From assembly GCA_020431945.1 (NCBI GenBank), contig JAGQHH010000205.1, positions 1-11,768 of the forward strand: 11,768 nucleotides of DNA, given 5' to 3'. This DNA is from Cyanobacteria bacterium HKST-UBA02 (GTDB lineage Bacteria > Cyanobacteriota > Vampirovibrionia > Obscuribacterales > Obscuribacteraceae). Below, piece after piece: positions 1-7,187 of this stretch. The notes under the pieces are model-generated. The model did not search any database and had not been told where the DNA came from. It was given only the letters and a program-made list of their open reading frames with translations. A program made the translations under genes and the position numbers. Each line of letters starts with the position of its first letter. Position 1 is the stretch's first letter.

Positions 1-1181
1 ACTTTCACCACGTCTTTGTAGAGGTCCTCGCCCCGGTTGGCGAAACTCGTCTTGAGATCGTCGGCTCTGACAGTAGCTCTCTGCTCGTCGAAAAGATTCA
101 CTGCCTGACCGAAATATTCGAATGCCGGTTGAAGCAAACCCATCCGCTGATGGAGCTTGCCGAGATTGGTAAGATAAATCCGCTTGCCGAGCCGGTCTTC
201 GATCTCGTCGCTCAAAGAAAGCGCCTGCTCGTAACGAGCCCGAGCTCCTTCGAAATCGCCCCGGGCGGTGAGACAATCGCCAAGACTGTCCAGATGCGCC
301 GCCTGAGACTGGACGTCTCCTTCGCTTCTGGCTATCGCTTCGGCCTGGCTGCAAAAGTCGACAGCCCGATCGACATCGCCGAGCTTCAACCAGGTGGTGC
401 CCATATTGCCGAGCCAGGCGCCTTCACGCCGTCCGTCCCCGATCGAGCGGGAGAGCTCCAGAGCCCGGGCATAGCAGTCGATGGCGTTCTCATAGCGCCC
501 CAGCTCATAGAGCGCATTACCTTCGCTTCCCAGACAGACAGCCATGCTCTGGCGATCCTCCAGAAACTCGGCTTCCAGATAAGCGGTGCGAAAATCATTG
601 ATGGCATCTTCGAATTTGCCCAGCTCCGCCATGCAGAGACCGAGACTGCCCATGAGGGCGGCACGGTCCTCGGTTTCTTCCCGGGTGGCGAGAGCCTGGC
701 GGAAACAAGCCGCCGCCTGCTCGGCCCAGCCTCGATCGAGATAGAGTCTTCCCAGATTGCTGAGAGAAAGCTCGATGCTCACTTTGTCCTGGGTTGCAGA
801 AGCCATCTCGAGAGTGTCCAGAAAAAGCTCGATAGCCTCACGGGGCCGCCCCTCATCCCTGAAAAGCTCGGCAAGAACCAGCCGGGCATGAATCTCCACA
901 TCCCAGAGACCCAGCTCCCGAGCTTTGTCTATTGCCTCGGCGAGACAGGCCCGGGCGCCGTCGCTGTCGCCGGTCTCCCGGCAGGCGATGGCCATGAAGC
1001 TCAGATAAACCGCCCGGTGCTTCTCCTCTTCCAGAGTGGTGGCAATCGCTATAGCCTGCTGGTAATGCTCCAGGGCGCCGGCAGCGTCTTCCTCCTGCAA
1101 GCAGGCCCAGGCGCTCTCACCATGTTTTTCCATGGTTTCGAAGAGCTCATCTGAATTGCTGTTTTCGGGCTGCTTGTCCAT
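1..1181 (-). CDS. TPR-array protein, probable TPR-CHAT protein (C-terminus off the window)
   Basis: The minus strand is open from an ATG at 1181 to the window edge, giving 393 complete codons and no stop. An in-frame TAG lies a few codons upstream, so the start is this ATG or the GTG at 1190; neither has a strong Shine-Dalgarno. From about residue 20 to 365 there are roughly nine tetratricopeptide repeats at about 40-residue spacing, for example SLSNLGRLYLDRGWAEQAAA (139-158) and GNALYELGRYENAIDCYARA (221-240). The last visible part, LFDEQRATVRADDLKTSF then ANRGEDLYKDVV (363-392), resembles the linker that, in many proteins of this class, joins TPRs to a CHAT (caspase-like) domain. The CHAT domain itself is therefore inferred, not seen. 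There is no signal peptide, so it is probably a cytoplasmic scaffold or protease-like protein. The plus-strand reading of this region is a shadow. TPR assignment is secure; the CHAT prediction is moderate. Confidence 0.9.
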   Translation of the reverse strand, partial: MDKQPENSNSDELFETMEKHGESAWACLQEEDAAGALEHYQQAIAIATTLEEEKHRAVYLSFMAIACRETGDSDGARACLAEAIDKARELGLWDVEIHARLVLAELFRDEGRPREAIELFLDTLEMASATQDKVSIELSLSNLGRLYLDRGWAEQAAACFRQALATREETEDRAALMGSLGLCMAELGKFEDAINDFRTAYLEAEFLEDRQSMAVCLGSEGNALYELGRYENAIDCYARALELSRSIGDGRREGAWLGNMGTTWLKLGDVDRAVDFCSQAEAIARSEGDVQSQAAHLDSLGDCLTARGDFEGARARYEQALSLSDEIEDRLGKRIYLTNLGKLHQRMGLLQPAFEYFGQAVNLFDEQRATVRADDLKTSFANRGEDLYKDVVK

Positions 1182-1200
1182 ACCGGCCACATAAGCGGTC

Positions 1201-1220
1201 TATCATCAGGATAGATGATA
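1201..1220. repeat. 7-bp inverted repeat upstream of the TPR gene
   Basis: TATCATC (1201-1207) is exactly complementary to GATGATA (1214-1220) across a six-base spacer. It ends 20 bases upstream of the ATG at 1181, so in a minus-strand transcript it would form a small AT-rich hairpin in the leader near the ribosome-binding region, or be a short operator in DNA. It has no T-tract and is not a terminator. A chance origin is possible. Confidence 0.4.
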
Positions 1221-1392
1221 AGCGAGAATTCCATTTGTTGCCCGTATCTATCCAGCAATCTACAAATTTGGACAGACCGCAAATTGCCGCCTGACAAGAG
1301 ACACGCCCCGGTCGCTTCGAAAGCCGATCGCAGAGACAAAACCCTTCCCCTTTGCCGATGCCGCCAGCCTCGGCGGGAGCGGATCAAAACCG

Positions 1393-1428
1393 GAGAGACC
1401 TGGCGAGAGACCTGGCGAGAGACCTGGG
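1393..1428. repeat. Three tandem copies of a 12-bp unit
   Basis: The unit GAGAGACCTGGC is repeated at 1393-1404 and 1405-1416, with a third copy at 1417-1428 that differs only in its last base (G for C). It lies in the gene-free gap. The period is a multiple of three, so it reads through in every frame, but no credible gene covers it. It is too short and too few in copies to be a CRISPR array; a small tandem-duplication (VNTR-like) origin is the simplest reading. Confidence 0.85.
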
Positions 1429-1518
1429 GAGTATCTCGATTTCGAAAGACCTCCGACCAATCCCGTCAATCAATATGTCAACAGGAGCAAAAGCCCCGCC
1501 AGATAGCGCTTTAGCATT

Positions 1519-1542
1519 TTCACGGGCCACGTGGTCCGTGAA
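1519..1542. repeat. 24-bp near-perfect palindrome (candidate operator or 3' hairpin)
   Basis: The left half TTCACGGGCCAC (1519-1530) and right half GTGGTCCGTGAA (1531-1542) are complementary at 11 of 12 positions, with perfect CCACGTGG at the centre. The one exception, 1526/1535, would be a G-U pair in plus-strand RNA and an A-C mismatch in minus-strand RNA. It begins 36 bases past the stop codon of the minus-strand gene ending at 1578. Neither side has a run of T typical of an intrinsic terminator, so a protein-binding site or a transcript-end hairpin are both open. Confidence 0.7.
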
Positions 1543-1577
1543 TCGAAATAGAACACTACCCTCGGTCGAATTCCTGT

Positions 1578-2972
1578 CTACAGACCCTCGATCTTCAAAT
1601 TGCTCGAATAAGGCGCGTAGCTGGCTACTTTCACTTCGGCTTTGTGAGCCACGGTATCGGGAGCCGAGCGGAACTGGGTCGAGCTGCCCGGCGCCACGGA
1701 GGAAGGACGCTTATGAGCAGTATGGGTCCCGGTAGATTTGTGAGGGTGCCCTGCCGGGGCGTGATGCCCGGAGGAGCCGGCTGCCGGGTGATGTCCGTAG
1801 GAGCCGAAACCATTGATTTTGTGAGCATAGCTGGTGAATGTGCCGCCCGATCTGTTGGCGCCGGCATGGCTCTGGAAGCCCGAGGAGCCGAGACCGGAGC
1901 TGCCGGTGGCGAAAGTGCCGGGATAGCTCGAGATCATGCTCTTGCGGTTACGAGCCTGGCTGAGGAATTCTTTCATTACCGATTCCGGGACCATATTGAG
2001 AGGAAACGGCGGTGGTCCGACCCTGGAGTACAGCCCATCCATGCGACCTTTGTCCACCATGTGCGCTGCCAGGGGAGAATTCAATTGAGCCTGCTTCGAA
2101 ACACCCGCCAGGCTGTCGAGCTGCTGATGCTCGGCGCTTGAAAGATGTGGAGGAGTCAGATGTGGAGGAGTAAGAGGCGCTTGCGGTATCGAGGCGCTCA
2201 TCTGCGGTGCCTGGGCTGAAGCCTGCATCTGGGCGGCATCGGCAGCCGGGCTGCCATGACTGACCAGAGAGTCTTGAGTCCGTAAATCAAGGGATTGCAG
2301 GCTGGCACAGGGATGACCGCCTATTTGCCCGGCGGTGGCCGGTGCCTGACCGGGCATGAGCCTGGCCGTCGTCTGAGGCACGAATGTTGTGGCGATATCG
2401 GCAGCTTTCTTAATCGCTGCGGTGGTCACCCGGCGAGCTTCTTTCTTGATCGCCCGGCGGGCCCTGGCCGAGGTGACATGGCTCTCGGCCTCCTGGCTCA
2501 TATAATATTTGCTGTATTCATCTTTGCTGTACTGGGATACGGTGCCCATGAGAGGCTGGTTCTCGGGCTCCATTTGCGGAGTTTGAGCCATGAGCACCAC
2601 AGGCTGCTGCTGCATTTGCAGCTGCTGTTGCTGCTGCTGCTGAAACTTCTTCTCAGCGAGCTCTCGCTTGGAGGGAAGCTTGCGGTTCGGCACGAAAGGC
2701 ATCATCCGGCTCTTGCCGCCCAGGGCTGCCCGGGTAGCTACCGACTTGGGCGAGGAAAGCGATTTCGAGCTCGGCGTCACCAGGGGATGCGCCGGGGCCC
2801 GGGATATCACAGGATCCGAAATCGACCTGGGCGTGGCGCTCAGCTCAGCCAGACCCGATTTCAGGAAGTCAGCCGTTGCCCGGGGACTTTCTTTCGCTTC
2901 CGCATTCACTTGAATCGCTACAGATAGCGTTGCCGCTACGTTTACACCAAGTAAGACCGCCGATACTCGCAT
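1578..2972 (-). CDS. Exported low-complexity protein of unknown function
   Basis: I do not recognise a family for this 464-residue protein. The ATG at 2972 is preceded by GGCGGA at a plausible spacing. Residues 1-25 look like a Sec signal peptide (MRVSAVLLGVNVAATLSVAI, then QVNA-EA), so the product is probably periplasmic, secreted or wall-associated. The mature part is low in complexity: Ser/Pro-rich (about 45-85), a basic segment leading into a Gln tract (about 86-123, including seven consecutive Gln), a short Lys/Arg/Ala-rich helix-like stretch (168-192), a Pro/Gln/Ala-rich region with a doubled TPPHL (268-277), and a Gly/Ser/His-rich tail (about 355-425). No catalytic motif or membrane helix beyond the signal is visible. 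It is likely disordered and may be a surface or matrix protein. Long overlapping plus-strand frames are antisense shadows. Gene reality is good; function is unknown. Confidence 0.7.
   Translation of the reverse strand: MRVSAVLLGVNVAATLSVAIQVNAEAKESPRATADFLKSGLAELSATPRSISDPVISRAPAHPLVTPSSKSLSSPKSVATRAALGGKSRMMPFVPNRKLPSKRELAEKKFQQQQQQQLQMQQQPVVLMAQTPQMEPENQPLMGTVSQYSKDEYSKYYMSQEAESHVTSARARRAIKKEARRVTTAAIKKAADIATTFVPQTTARLMPGQAPATAGQIGGHPCASLQSLDLRTQDSLVSHGSPAADAAQMQASAQAPQMSASIPQAPLTPPHLTPPHLSSAEHQQLDSLAGVSKQAQLNSPLAAHMVDKGRMDGLYSRVGPPPFPLNMVPESVMKEFLSQARNRKSMISSYPGTFATGSSGLGSSGFQSHAGANRSGGTFTSYAHKINGFGSYGHHPAAGSSGHHAPAGHPHKSTGTHTAHKRPSSVAPGSSTQFRSAPDTVAHKAEVKVASYAPYSSNLKIEGL
2143..2172. repeat. 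15-bp tandem duplication inside the low-complexity gene
   Basis: AGATGTGGAGGAGTC (2143-2157) is followed directly by AGATGTGGAGGAGTA (2158-2172), one mismatch in 15. In the minus-strand protein this is the doubled pentapeptide TPPHL-TPPHL. The length preserves the reading frame, which supports the region being coding and prone to in-frame repeat expansion. Confidence 0.8.
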
Positions 2973-3175
2973 TCAGATTCCGCCAATAGCCGAGGGAATT
3001 GCCGTGAAAGAGTCGTGCCGGGGCAGACCTGCCTCGACTGGAGTGCTCTCTCAACCGTAACGAATTCAGTCTAGAAGTAGAGCCAGCATAAGTCACTGGG
3101 AAATCTACGCATAAAGACGGGACGCCATCGGCATGGAGTGGGGAAAACCGCAAAAGAAAAACCCGGGTCCCGACT

Positions 3176-3859
3176 TCACTCCCAGACGAGGCGGTAGCCG
3201 ACGCCGCGAACCGTGAGGATATGGCGGGGCTGGCTGGGATTCTCTTCGAGCTTTTCGCGGAGATAACGGATATGGACGTCCACGGTGCGGCTCTCGCCCA
3301 GGAAGTCCGATCCCCAGACCTGCGAGAAGAGCTGGTCCCGGGAGAAAACCCGGTTGGGCTGCCGGGCCATGGCCAGGAGCAGCTCGAATTCTTTGAAAGT
3401 CAGGTCCACCTGACGATCTTCCACCCGCACTGTGCGGCTGTCCGTATCGATGAAAAGATCGCCGAGCTTGATGCCCACCGGATCCGGCTTGGAGTCCGGG
3501 GTCTCGCGCAGATGGGCTTTCACCCGCGCCACCAGCTCCCGAAGGCGGACAGGCTTGGCCACATAGTCATTGGCTCCCAGCTCCAGACCGACAACGGTGT
3601 CGATCTCGGAAGTACGGGCGGTGAGCATGACGATGGGGGTTTTCTTGTCCACCGAGCGCACCCGCCGGCAGACTTCATAGCCATCGATCCCGGGCATCAT
3701 CAAATCGAGTATGACCAGATCCGGACGCTCCTTGTCGATGACATCCATGGCTCTCAGTCCGTCATGAGCCAGGAGAGTAGAAAAACCTTCCTGGGTGAGA
3801 ACATATTGAATCGAATTGGCGATATCTACTTCATCATCAACTATGAGTATCTTCTTCAT
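3176..3859 (-). CDS. OmpR/PhoB-family response regulator (orphan)
   Basis: This is a two-domain DNA-binding response regulator of 227 residues from the ATG at 3859. The receiver domain (about 1-118) opens MKKILIVDDE with the acidic pair D8/D9, has the phospho-acceptor D52 in LVILDLMMPG, the switch T80 in IVMLTAR and K102 in YVAKP, so phosphotransfer looks intact. The C-terminal winged helix (about 130-227) carries the family features LTFKEFELLL, RDQLFSQVWG, RTVDVHIRYLREKLE and TVRGVGYRL. An upstream in-frame ATG at 3919 would add 20 residues (MVTMIDTRTL...); I prefer 3859 because family members start at this point and AGGA stands just upstream, though at short spacing. No histidine kinase gene is adjacent, so partner and regulon are unknown. 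It is divergent from the SpoIID-type gene at 4089, sharing a 170-230 base control region. Confidence 0.95.
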   Translation of the reverse strand: MKKILIVDDEVDIANSIQYVLTQEGFSTLLAHDGLRAMDVIDKERPDLVILDLMMPGIDGYEVCRRVRSVDKKTPIVMLTARTSEIDTVVGLELGANDYVAKPVRLRELVARVKAHLRETPDSKPDPVGIKLGDLFIDTDSRTVRVEDRQVDLTFKEFELLLAMARQPNRVFSRDQLFSQVWGSDFLGESRTVDVHIRYLREKLEENPSQPRHILTVRGVGYRLVWE

Positions 3860-3919
3860 GGTCCTACCGGGTCTTTCTCTACTTTCAAGCAAGGTTCTAG
3901 TATCGATCATGGTAACCAC

Positions 3920-4088
3920 CGACTAACAATTTCTACTGCCACTTCATAGTATTATCGACCTTAGAAGTTAAATTTCGGTCGGGTGACTTTTGGCTGACGT
4001 TAATTACCCTGGTCGATTGAGTAAGAATTGCTGGCGGTTATCTAACGGATTCCTCTTATGAAGGATACAACAAAGGGTTTTTAGTTTC
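3920..4088. promoter_or_regulatory. Divergent control region between the response regulator and SpoIID-type gene
   Basis: This AT-richer gap separates two divergent genes, so both promoters should be here. On the minus strand GATAATACTATG (reverse of 3945-3956) contains GATAAT and TATGAA -10-like boxes; TTAACT stands 17 bases before TATGAA. On the plus strand TTGAGT (4017-4022) and TATCTA (4039-4044) are 16 bases apart. These are partial consensus matches judged by eye, and there is no clear operator palindrome. Positions are suggestions only. Confidence 0.3.
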
Positions 4089-5408
4089 GTGAATGCAAGA
4101 AGCGCCTGGTTCAGGCTCCAGGCAGCTCTAATCTCAGCTCTTACAGTGAATGCCGCGGTTTTCGGCTGCTTCCACGCGGAAGCCAAGAGCAGCAAAGCCT
4201 CAAAAGTAGCCGCAGCCGCCGACAAAGACTCCGGCTCCGCTTCGGAATCTGCTTCCGGCGGCACCACCGCCCTGGTTCCTTATTTCCCACCATATCCCCC
4301 GATGATCCATCCGGTGCGGATCGGTCTCCTGCGGGGCGTCTCCCACGCCAATTTTGCCATCTATGACAGGCCCGGCGCGGTTTTCGTGGACGGCAAGCCG
4401 ATTTTCCCCATCAAGCCCAATATGGTCTACAAAGTCGACGGGCAGGGCATCACCGAGCTGGCTAACGGAATGCGCGTCCCCATCCCCGGCAATAAGCGAA
4501 CATATATATCGTCCCCGAACTACCAGGTCTGGGCCGCCGGCAAATGGTGGCGGGGCTGTATCGAGATCGTCACTTTCGGCAATTCGATAAACGTCATCAA
4601 TCTTCTCGATTTAGAAGAATATCTTCTCGGGGTGGTGCCTTCCGAGATGCCGCCCAACTGGCATATGGAAGCCCTGAAAGCGCAGGCCATCGCAGCCCGG
4701 AGCTATGCCTGGGCGCACCTGGGCAACGGCTCCAAATGGTACAAGACCCAGGGCTTCGACCTGGTGCCCGATGTCCGGGACCAGGCTTACAAAGGTCTCG
4801 GTCGCGAGCACCCCCGGACTTTCCAGGCGGTGCAGATGACCCGGGGGATCGTGCTCAAGAACGCCAACCGCGTCAAACCCGGCTTCTACCGGGCGAAAGT
4901 CGGCGATGCCATGGAAAACCTCAACATCCGCAAGAGCAAAGTGCCCGGCGGCAAGCTCGAGCAGCTCACCGGGGTGAGCAATATAGTCGGGGTTACAGTC
5001 AAGCAATGGGACACCGCCGGCAATGCTCATTCCATCCAGGTGATGAGCCCCAGCAGCTCCGCCGAGGTCTCCGGCGTTGCCCTGGCCAAGCGTCTTGGTT
5101 TTGCCACCGCCGGCATCCTCGACATCCACGAAGAAGGCCCGAGCTGGGTCTTCACTTATCGCGGTCCCGGCAACGGCGCCCGCGGTCTCAGCCAGCACGG
5201 CGCCAACGAGTTCGCCAACAAAGGCTGGCGTTTCGACCAGATCCTTCAACAATACTATCAAGACAATGACGGCAAGCTCCGTCTCGATTATCTCGACTAT
5301 TACAAACCCAGTTTCGTCCGCGCCCCGGCGCCCAAGAAGAAAAAATCCAAAGCGACCAAATACGAGGACGAAGACGGCGCCATCAAAATACCCAAAGACG
5401 AGGACTGA
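4089..5408 (+). CDS. Exported SpoIID/LytB-domain protein (putative peptidoglycan lytic enzyme)
   Basis: The 439-residue product starts at a GTG (4089); no in-frame ATG fits the signal peptide better. Residues 1-33 form a Sec signal (ALISALTVNAAVFGC, then AEA-K); the VFGC stretch is a poor lipobox. A Ser/Ala/Lys-rich linker follows (34-60). The SpoIID domain spans about 165-395: LEEYLLGVVPSEMPP (175-189, with E186 in the position of the catalytic Glu of SpoIID), EALKAQAIAARSYAW (194-208), RDQAYKG (230-236), AVQMTRGIVL (247-256), and the C-terminal GNGARGLSQHGAN (361-373) with FDQILQQYYQ. Family enzymes cleave the glycan strands of stem-peptide-free peptidoglycan. The usual Gly/Thr-rich, Cys-containing segment after the TxGxVL motif is replaced by FYRAKVGDAMENL, so metal binding or activity may differ. 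The tail is charged (KKKKSK, EDEDG). It lies 11 bases upstream of the membrane TPR gene, as in an operon. Confidence 0.88.
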   Translation: MNARSAWFRLQAALISALTVNAAVFGCFHAEAKSSKASKVAAAADKDSGSASESASGGTTALVPYFPPYPPMIHPVRIGLLRGVSHANFAIYDRPGAVFVDGKPIFPIKPNMVYKVDGQGITELANGMRVPIPGNKRTYISSPNYQVWAAGKWWRGCIEIVTFGNSINVINLLDLEEYLLGVVPSEMPPNWHMEALKAQAIAARSYAWAHLGNGSKWYKTQGFDLVPDVRDQAYKGLGREHPRTFQAVQMTRGIVLKNANRVKPGFYRAKVGDAMENLNIRKSKVPGGKLEQLTGVSNIVGVTVKQWDTAGNAHSIQVMSPSSSAEVSGVALAKRLGFATAGILDIHEEGPSWVFTYRGPGNGARGLSQHGANEFANKGWRFDQILQQYYQDNDGKLRLDYLDYYKPSFVRAPAPKKKKSKATKYEDEDGAIKIPKDED

Positions 5409-5419
5409 ACCGGGCGAAC

Positions 5420-6307
5420 ATGACCAAGCAACGCATTCAAACTGATTTTCTCGAGAAGCAGGCCGCCGAAAACAGCAAACGCGGCACCAACCGCGGTATC
5501 GTCATCGCGCTTCTCGCAGTCCTCGGAGCAGGGATTCTTTTTGCTGCTTACTCCCTGATCACTTATCTGCTCAACTTCCAGCAGAATCAACATGTCCGCA
5601 ATGTCGCCATCGTTCTGAAAGCTCCCAAGCTCGCCGGGGGCAAAGCCCTGGTGGATGTCGAGATCACCAACTCCAATGCTTATCCGATCAGCAACCCCCT
5701 GGTGCATTACACCATCGCCAATCAGGCCAACGAGCAGATTGCCGCCGGTCAGGTCCAGCTCCAGGGCACCATCCCGGCAGCCGACCAGCGGGTCTTCGTC
5801 TCGGTGCCTCTCGAGAGCATAAGCGGTGAGCCGGCTCGCATGCACGCCGACCTTACCTCGGTCCAGGTCAAGGAGAAAGGCGACCTGCCCACGGGCTTCC
5901 CGGCACGTTTCTCCCACAGCCTGCTTTTCTCCCAGGGCGAAGAGCGGATCGCCGCACTCAGGACCCTGCTCAAAGAGAAGCCTGATTTCGCCCCGGCTCA
6001 TACCGCCATCGGTCAGGCTTTCGAAGAATCGGGCAATTATCGGGAAGCGATCTCGCACTATCGCAAAGCCTGCCAGATCGCCCCGGATCATGCCAATCCT
6101 CACTATCACCTGGGTGTCGCCCTGTTGCACGAAAAGCAAACAGACGAGGGGAAAGCCGAGCTCGAAAAGGCGCGCCAGATCGCTCCTCAAGATCCGGCAG
6201 TAGAGGCTGTTTTGAAAAGTCTTTCGGACAGACCCGAAATCAAAGAAGAGCCGGCAGTCGAAGAACCTGAAGAAGAAGAACCGGTAGAAGAGCCGGCCGC
6301 CGAATAA
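5420..6307 (+). CDS. Single-pass membrane protein with beta-sandwich-like region and TPRs
   Basis: The 295-residue product begins at ATG 5420, eleven bases after the SpoIID-type gene's stop, without a strong ribosome site, suggesting translation coupled to that gene. Residues 1-25 are polar and basic, 26-50 form one membrane helix (IVIALLAVLGAGILFAAYSL), and the basic N-terminus implies the rest lies outside the cytoplasm. Residues about 60-150 resemble FxLYD/DUF3426-type extracytoplasmic beta domains (ALVDVEITNSNAYPISNPLV). Two or three TPRs follow (about 175-258: AHTAIGQAFEESGNYREAIS and NPHYHLGVALLHEKQTDEGK). The tail (272-295) is almost all Glu and Pro. No catalytic residues are seen. It probably anchors or organises an envelope complex, and the pairing with a SpoIID-type protein points to peptidoglycan or wall work. 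Its stop is four bases from the stop of the convergent gene ending at 6312. Confidence 0.88.
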   Translation: MTKQRIQTDFLEKQAAENSKRGTNRGIVIALLAVLGAGILFAAYSLITYLLNFQQNQHVRNVAIVLKAPKLAGGKALVDVEITNSNAYPISNPLVHYTIANQANEQIAAGQVQLQGTIPAADQRVFVSVPLESISGEPARMHADLTSVQVKEKGDLPTGFPARFSHSLLFSQGEERIAALRTLLKEKPDFAPAHTAIGQAFEESGNYREAISHYRKACQIAPDHANPHYHLGVALLHEKQTDEGKAELEKARQIAPQDPAVEAVLKSLSDRPEIKEEPAVEEPEEEEPVEEPAAE

Positions 6308-6311
6308 GATC

Positions 6312-7187
6312 TCATCCCTCGCGCTTACGCATTCGAAGAAGCATGAGATTCATCAGCAGACCGGCGCCGCCTCCCAGGGCGATAGCCGCCAGCAAGAGGC
6401 CGAAACAAATGGCGCTCACCACATAGTGACTGGTGTCCACCTCGAAGAGACCGGTGAAACTCCTGCCGAGAAGGGCTTCCAGACCGGCTATGACAGGAAG
6501 GGCGAAACACCCCAGGACAAGCGGATAGATCATCAGGAAAGAAAGGGAGAAGGCCCGGGAGACAGGCGCGGGACAGAGAATGGAGTTTCGCGTGGCAAAA
6601 AAGACTACCGATACGAGACAGGCATGAACAAGAGCTGCCGGTGCCTGATTGAAAAGACCGCTGGTGACCACCAGCACCGCCAGGACAAAGATGGGGACGG
6701 CCCCGAGGCTGTAGAGGAGCCGGCTGGAGCCTCCAACAGGAATTTTTGCATCTGATTGAACGAATAAGCTGCGTGAAACCAGGCTGGCAAGTATGCTGGT
6801 GACGATACCCAGCGCGAGCCAGGAGACCACGTGCCAGATCTGTCCCGGGGTATCCGGGCCGGGGGCAGTCGGAAAAAGATTGCTGAAATAAAGACAGTAG
6901 AATCCGGCTAGAAAAACAATCTGAGCCAGGAGCCATGCGGTCCCGCCTTTCCATAGCAAGCGCTGACCGGTGAAGACCGAGCTGAAGACCGAGGTGAATA
7001 CGACGATGAAAGTGAAATGTTGCACCATGAGCACCGACATCTCGTTTCGATAGCCGGCCAGGAGGCAGACACCGGCGTAGAGAGCGGCGAACATAACAGC
7101 ACCGCCGGTGGCGCAGAGGAGCGCCAGGGTCATGGACCAGGGAAGACCATAAGATCGATTTTCAGAAGCTTTAGTCTCAGGCGCCAT
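6312..7187 (-). CDS. Eight-helix integral membrane protein, unknown function
   Basis: This 291-residue protein has about eight hydrophobic segments, near residues 17-45, 53-74, 82-103, 117-138, 158-180, 183-204, 213-240 and 253-284, ending in a basic tail RMRKREG that would sit in the cytoplasm. I recognise no transporter or enzyme signature. The ATG at 7187 lies 11 bases inside the end of the upstream TPR gene (stop 7177-7179) and is preceded by a CT-repeat with no Shine-Dalgarno, so translation is probably coupled to that gene. This makes the TPR protein and this membrane protein likely partners. Frames on the other strand lack such a hydrophobic pattern. Confidence 0.85.
   Translation of the reverse strand: MAPETKASENRSYGLPWSMTLALLCATGGAVMFAALYAGVCLLAGYRNEMSVLMVQHFTFIVVFTSVFSSVFTGQRLLWKGGTAWLLAQIVFLAGFYCLYFSNLFPTAPGPDTPGQIWHVVSWLALGIVTSILASLVSRSLFVQSDAKIPVGGSSRLLYSLGAVPIFVLAVLVVTSGLFNQAPAALVHACLVSVVFFATRNSILCPAPVSRAFSLSFLMIYPLVLGCFALPVIAGLEALLGRSFTGLFEVDTSHYVVSAICFGLLLAAIALGGGAGLLMNLMLLRMRKREG

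Larger units (their letters stand above)
1182..1577. other. Gene-free gap with repeats and inverted repeats
   Basis: These 396 bases lie between two minus-strand genes. Short reading frames exist on both strands but none has a recognisable domain, a good ribosome site or plausible composition; the longest ones translate the 12-bp repeat into TWRE or SPGL repeats. The stretch holds a 7-bp inverted repeat (1201-1220), three 12-bp tandem repeats (1393-1428) and a 24-bp near-perfect palindrome (1519-1542). The promoter of the TPR gene starting at 1181 should lie here, but I see no convincing -35/-10 pair. Confidence 0.6.

Noticed and set aside
129..1154. A 341-codon open frame on the plus strand
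   Set aside because: It is antisense to the clear TPR repeats of the minus-strand gene; the regular pattern comes from those repeats.
1393..1428. Possible CRISPR-like array
   Set aside because: The units are 12 bp, directly abutting, with no spacers and only three copies.
1644..2927. Several plus-strand frames of 165-210 codons over the low-complexity gene
   Set aside because: They show no domain; the Leu run is the antisense of the Gln tract. The minus-strand frame has a signal peptide, a ribosome-site candidate and a frame-preserving repeat.
2869..3153. A 94-codon minus-strand frame overlapping the start of the low-complexity gene
   Set aside because: It has atypical composition, no recognisable domain and overlaps the better-supported start at 2972 in another frame.
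3130..3175. Possible intrinsic terminator after the response regulator gene
   Set aside because: There is a T-rich stretch after CGGGACCCGGG on the minus strand, but the stem would have almost no loop and is too short to be convincing.
3221..3949. A 242-codon plus-strand frame over the response regulator
   Set aside because: It is antisense to a textbook OmpR-type regulator and has no features of its own.
4058..4084. An eight-codon leader frame (MKDTTKGF) before the SpoIID-type gene
   Set aside because: It is too short to judge, has no run of one amino acid and no attenuator hairpin follows.
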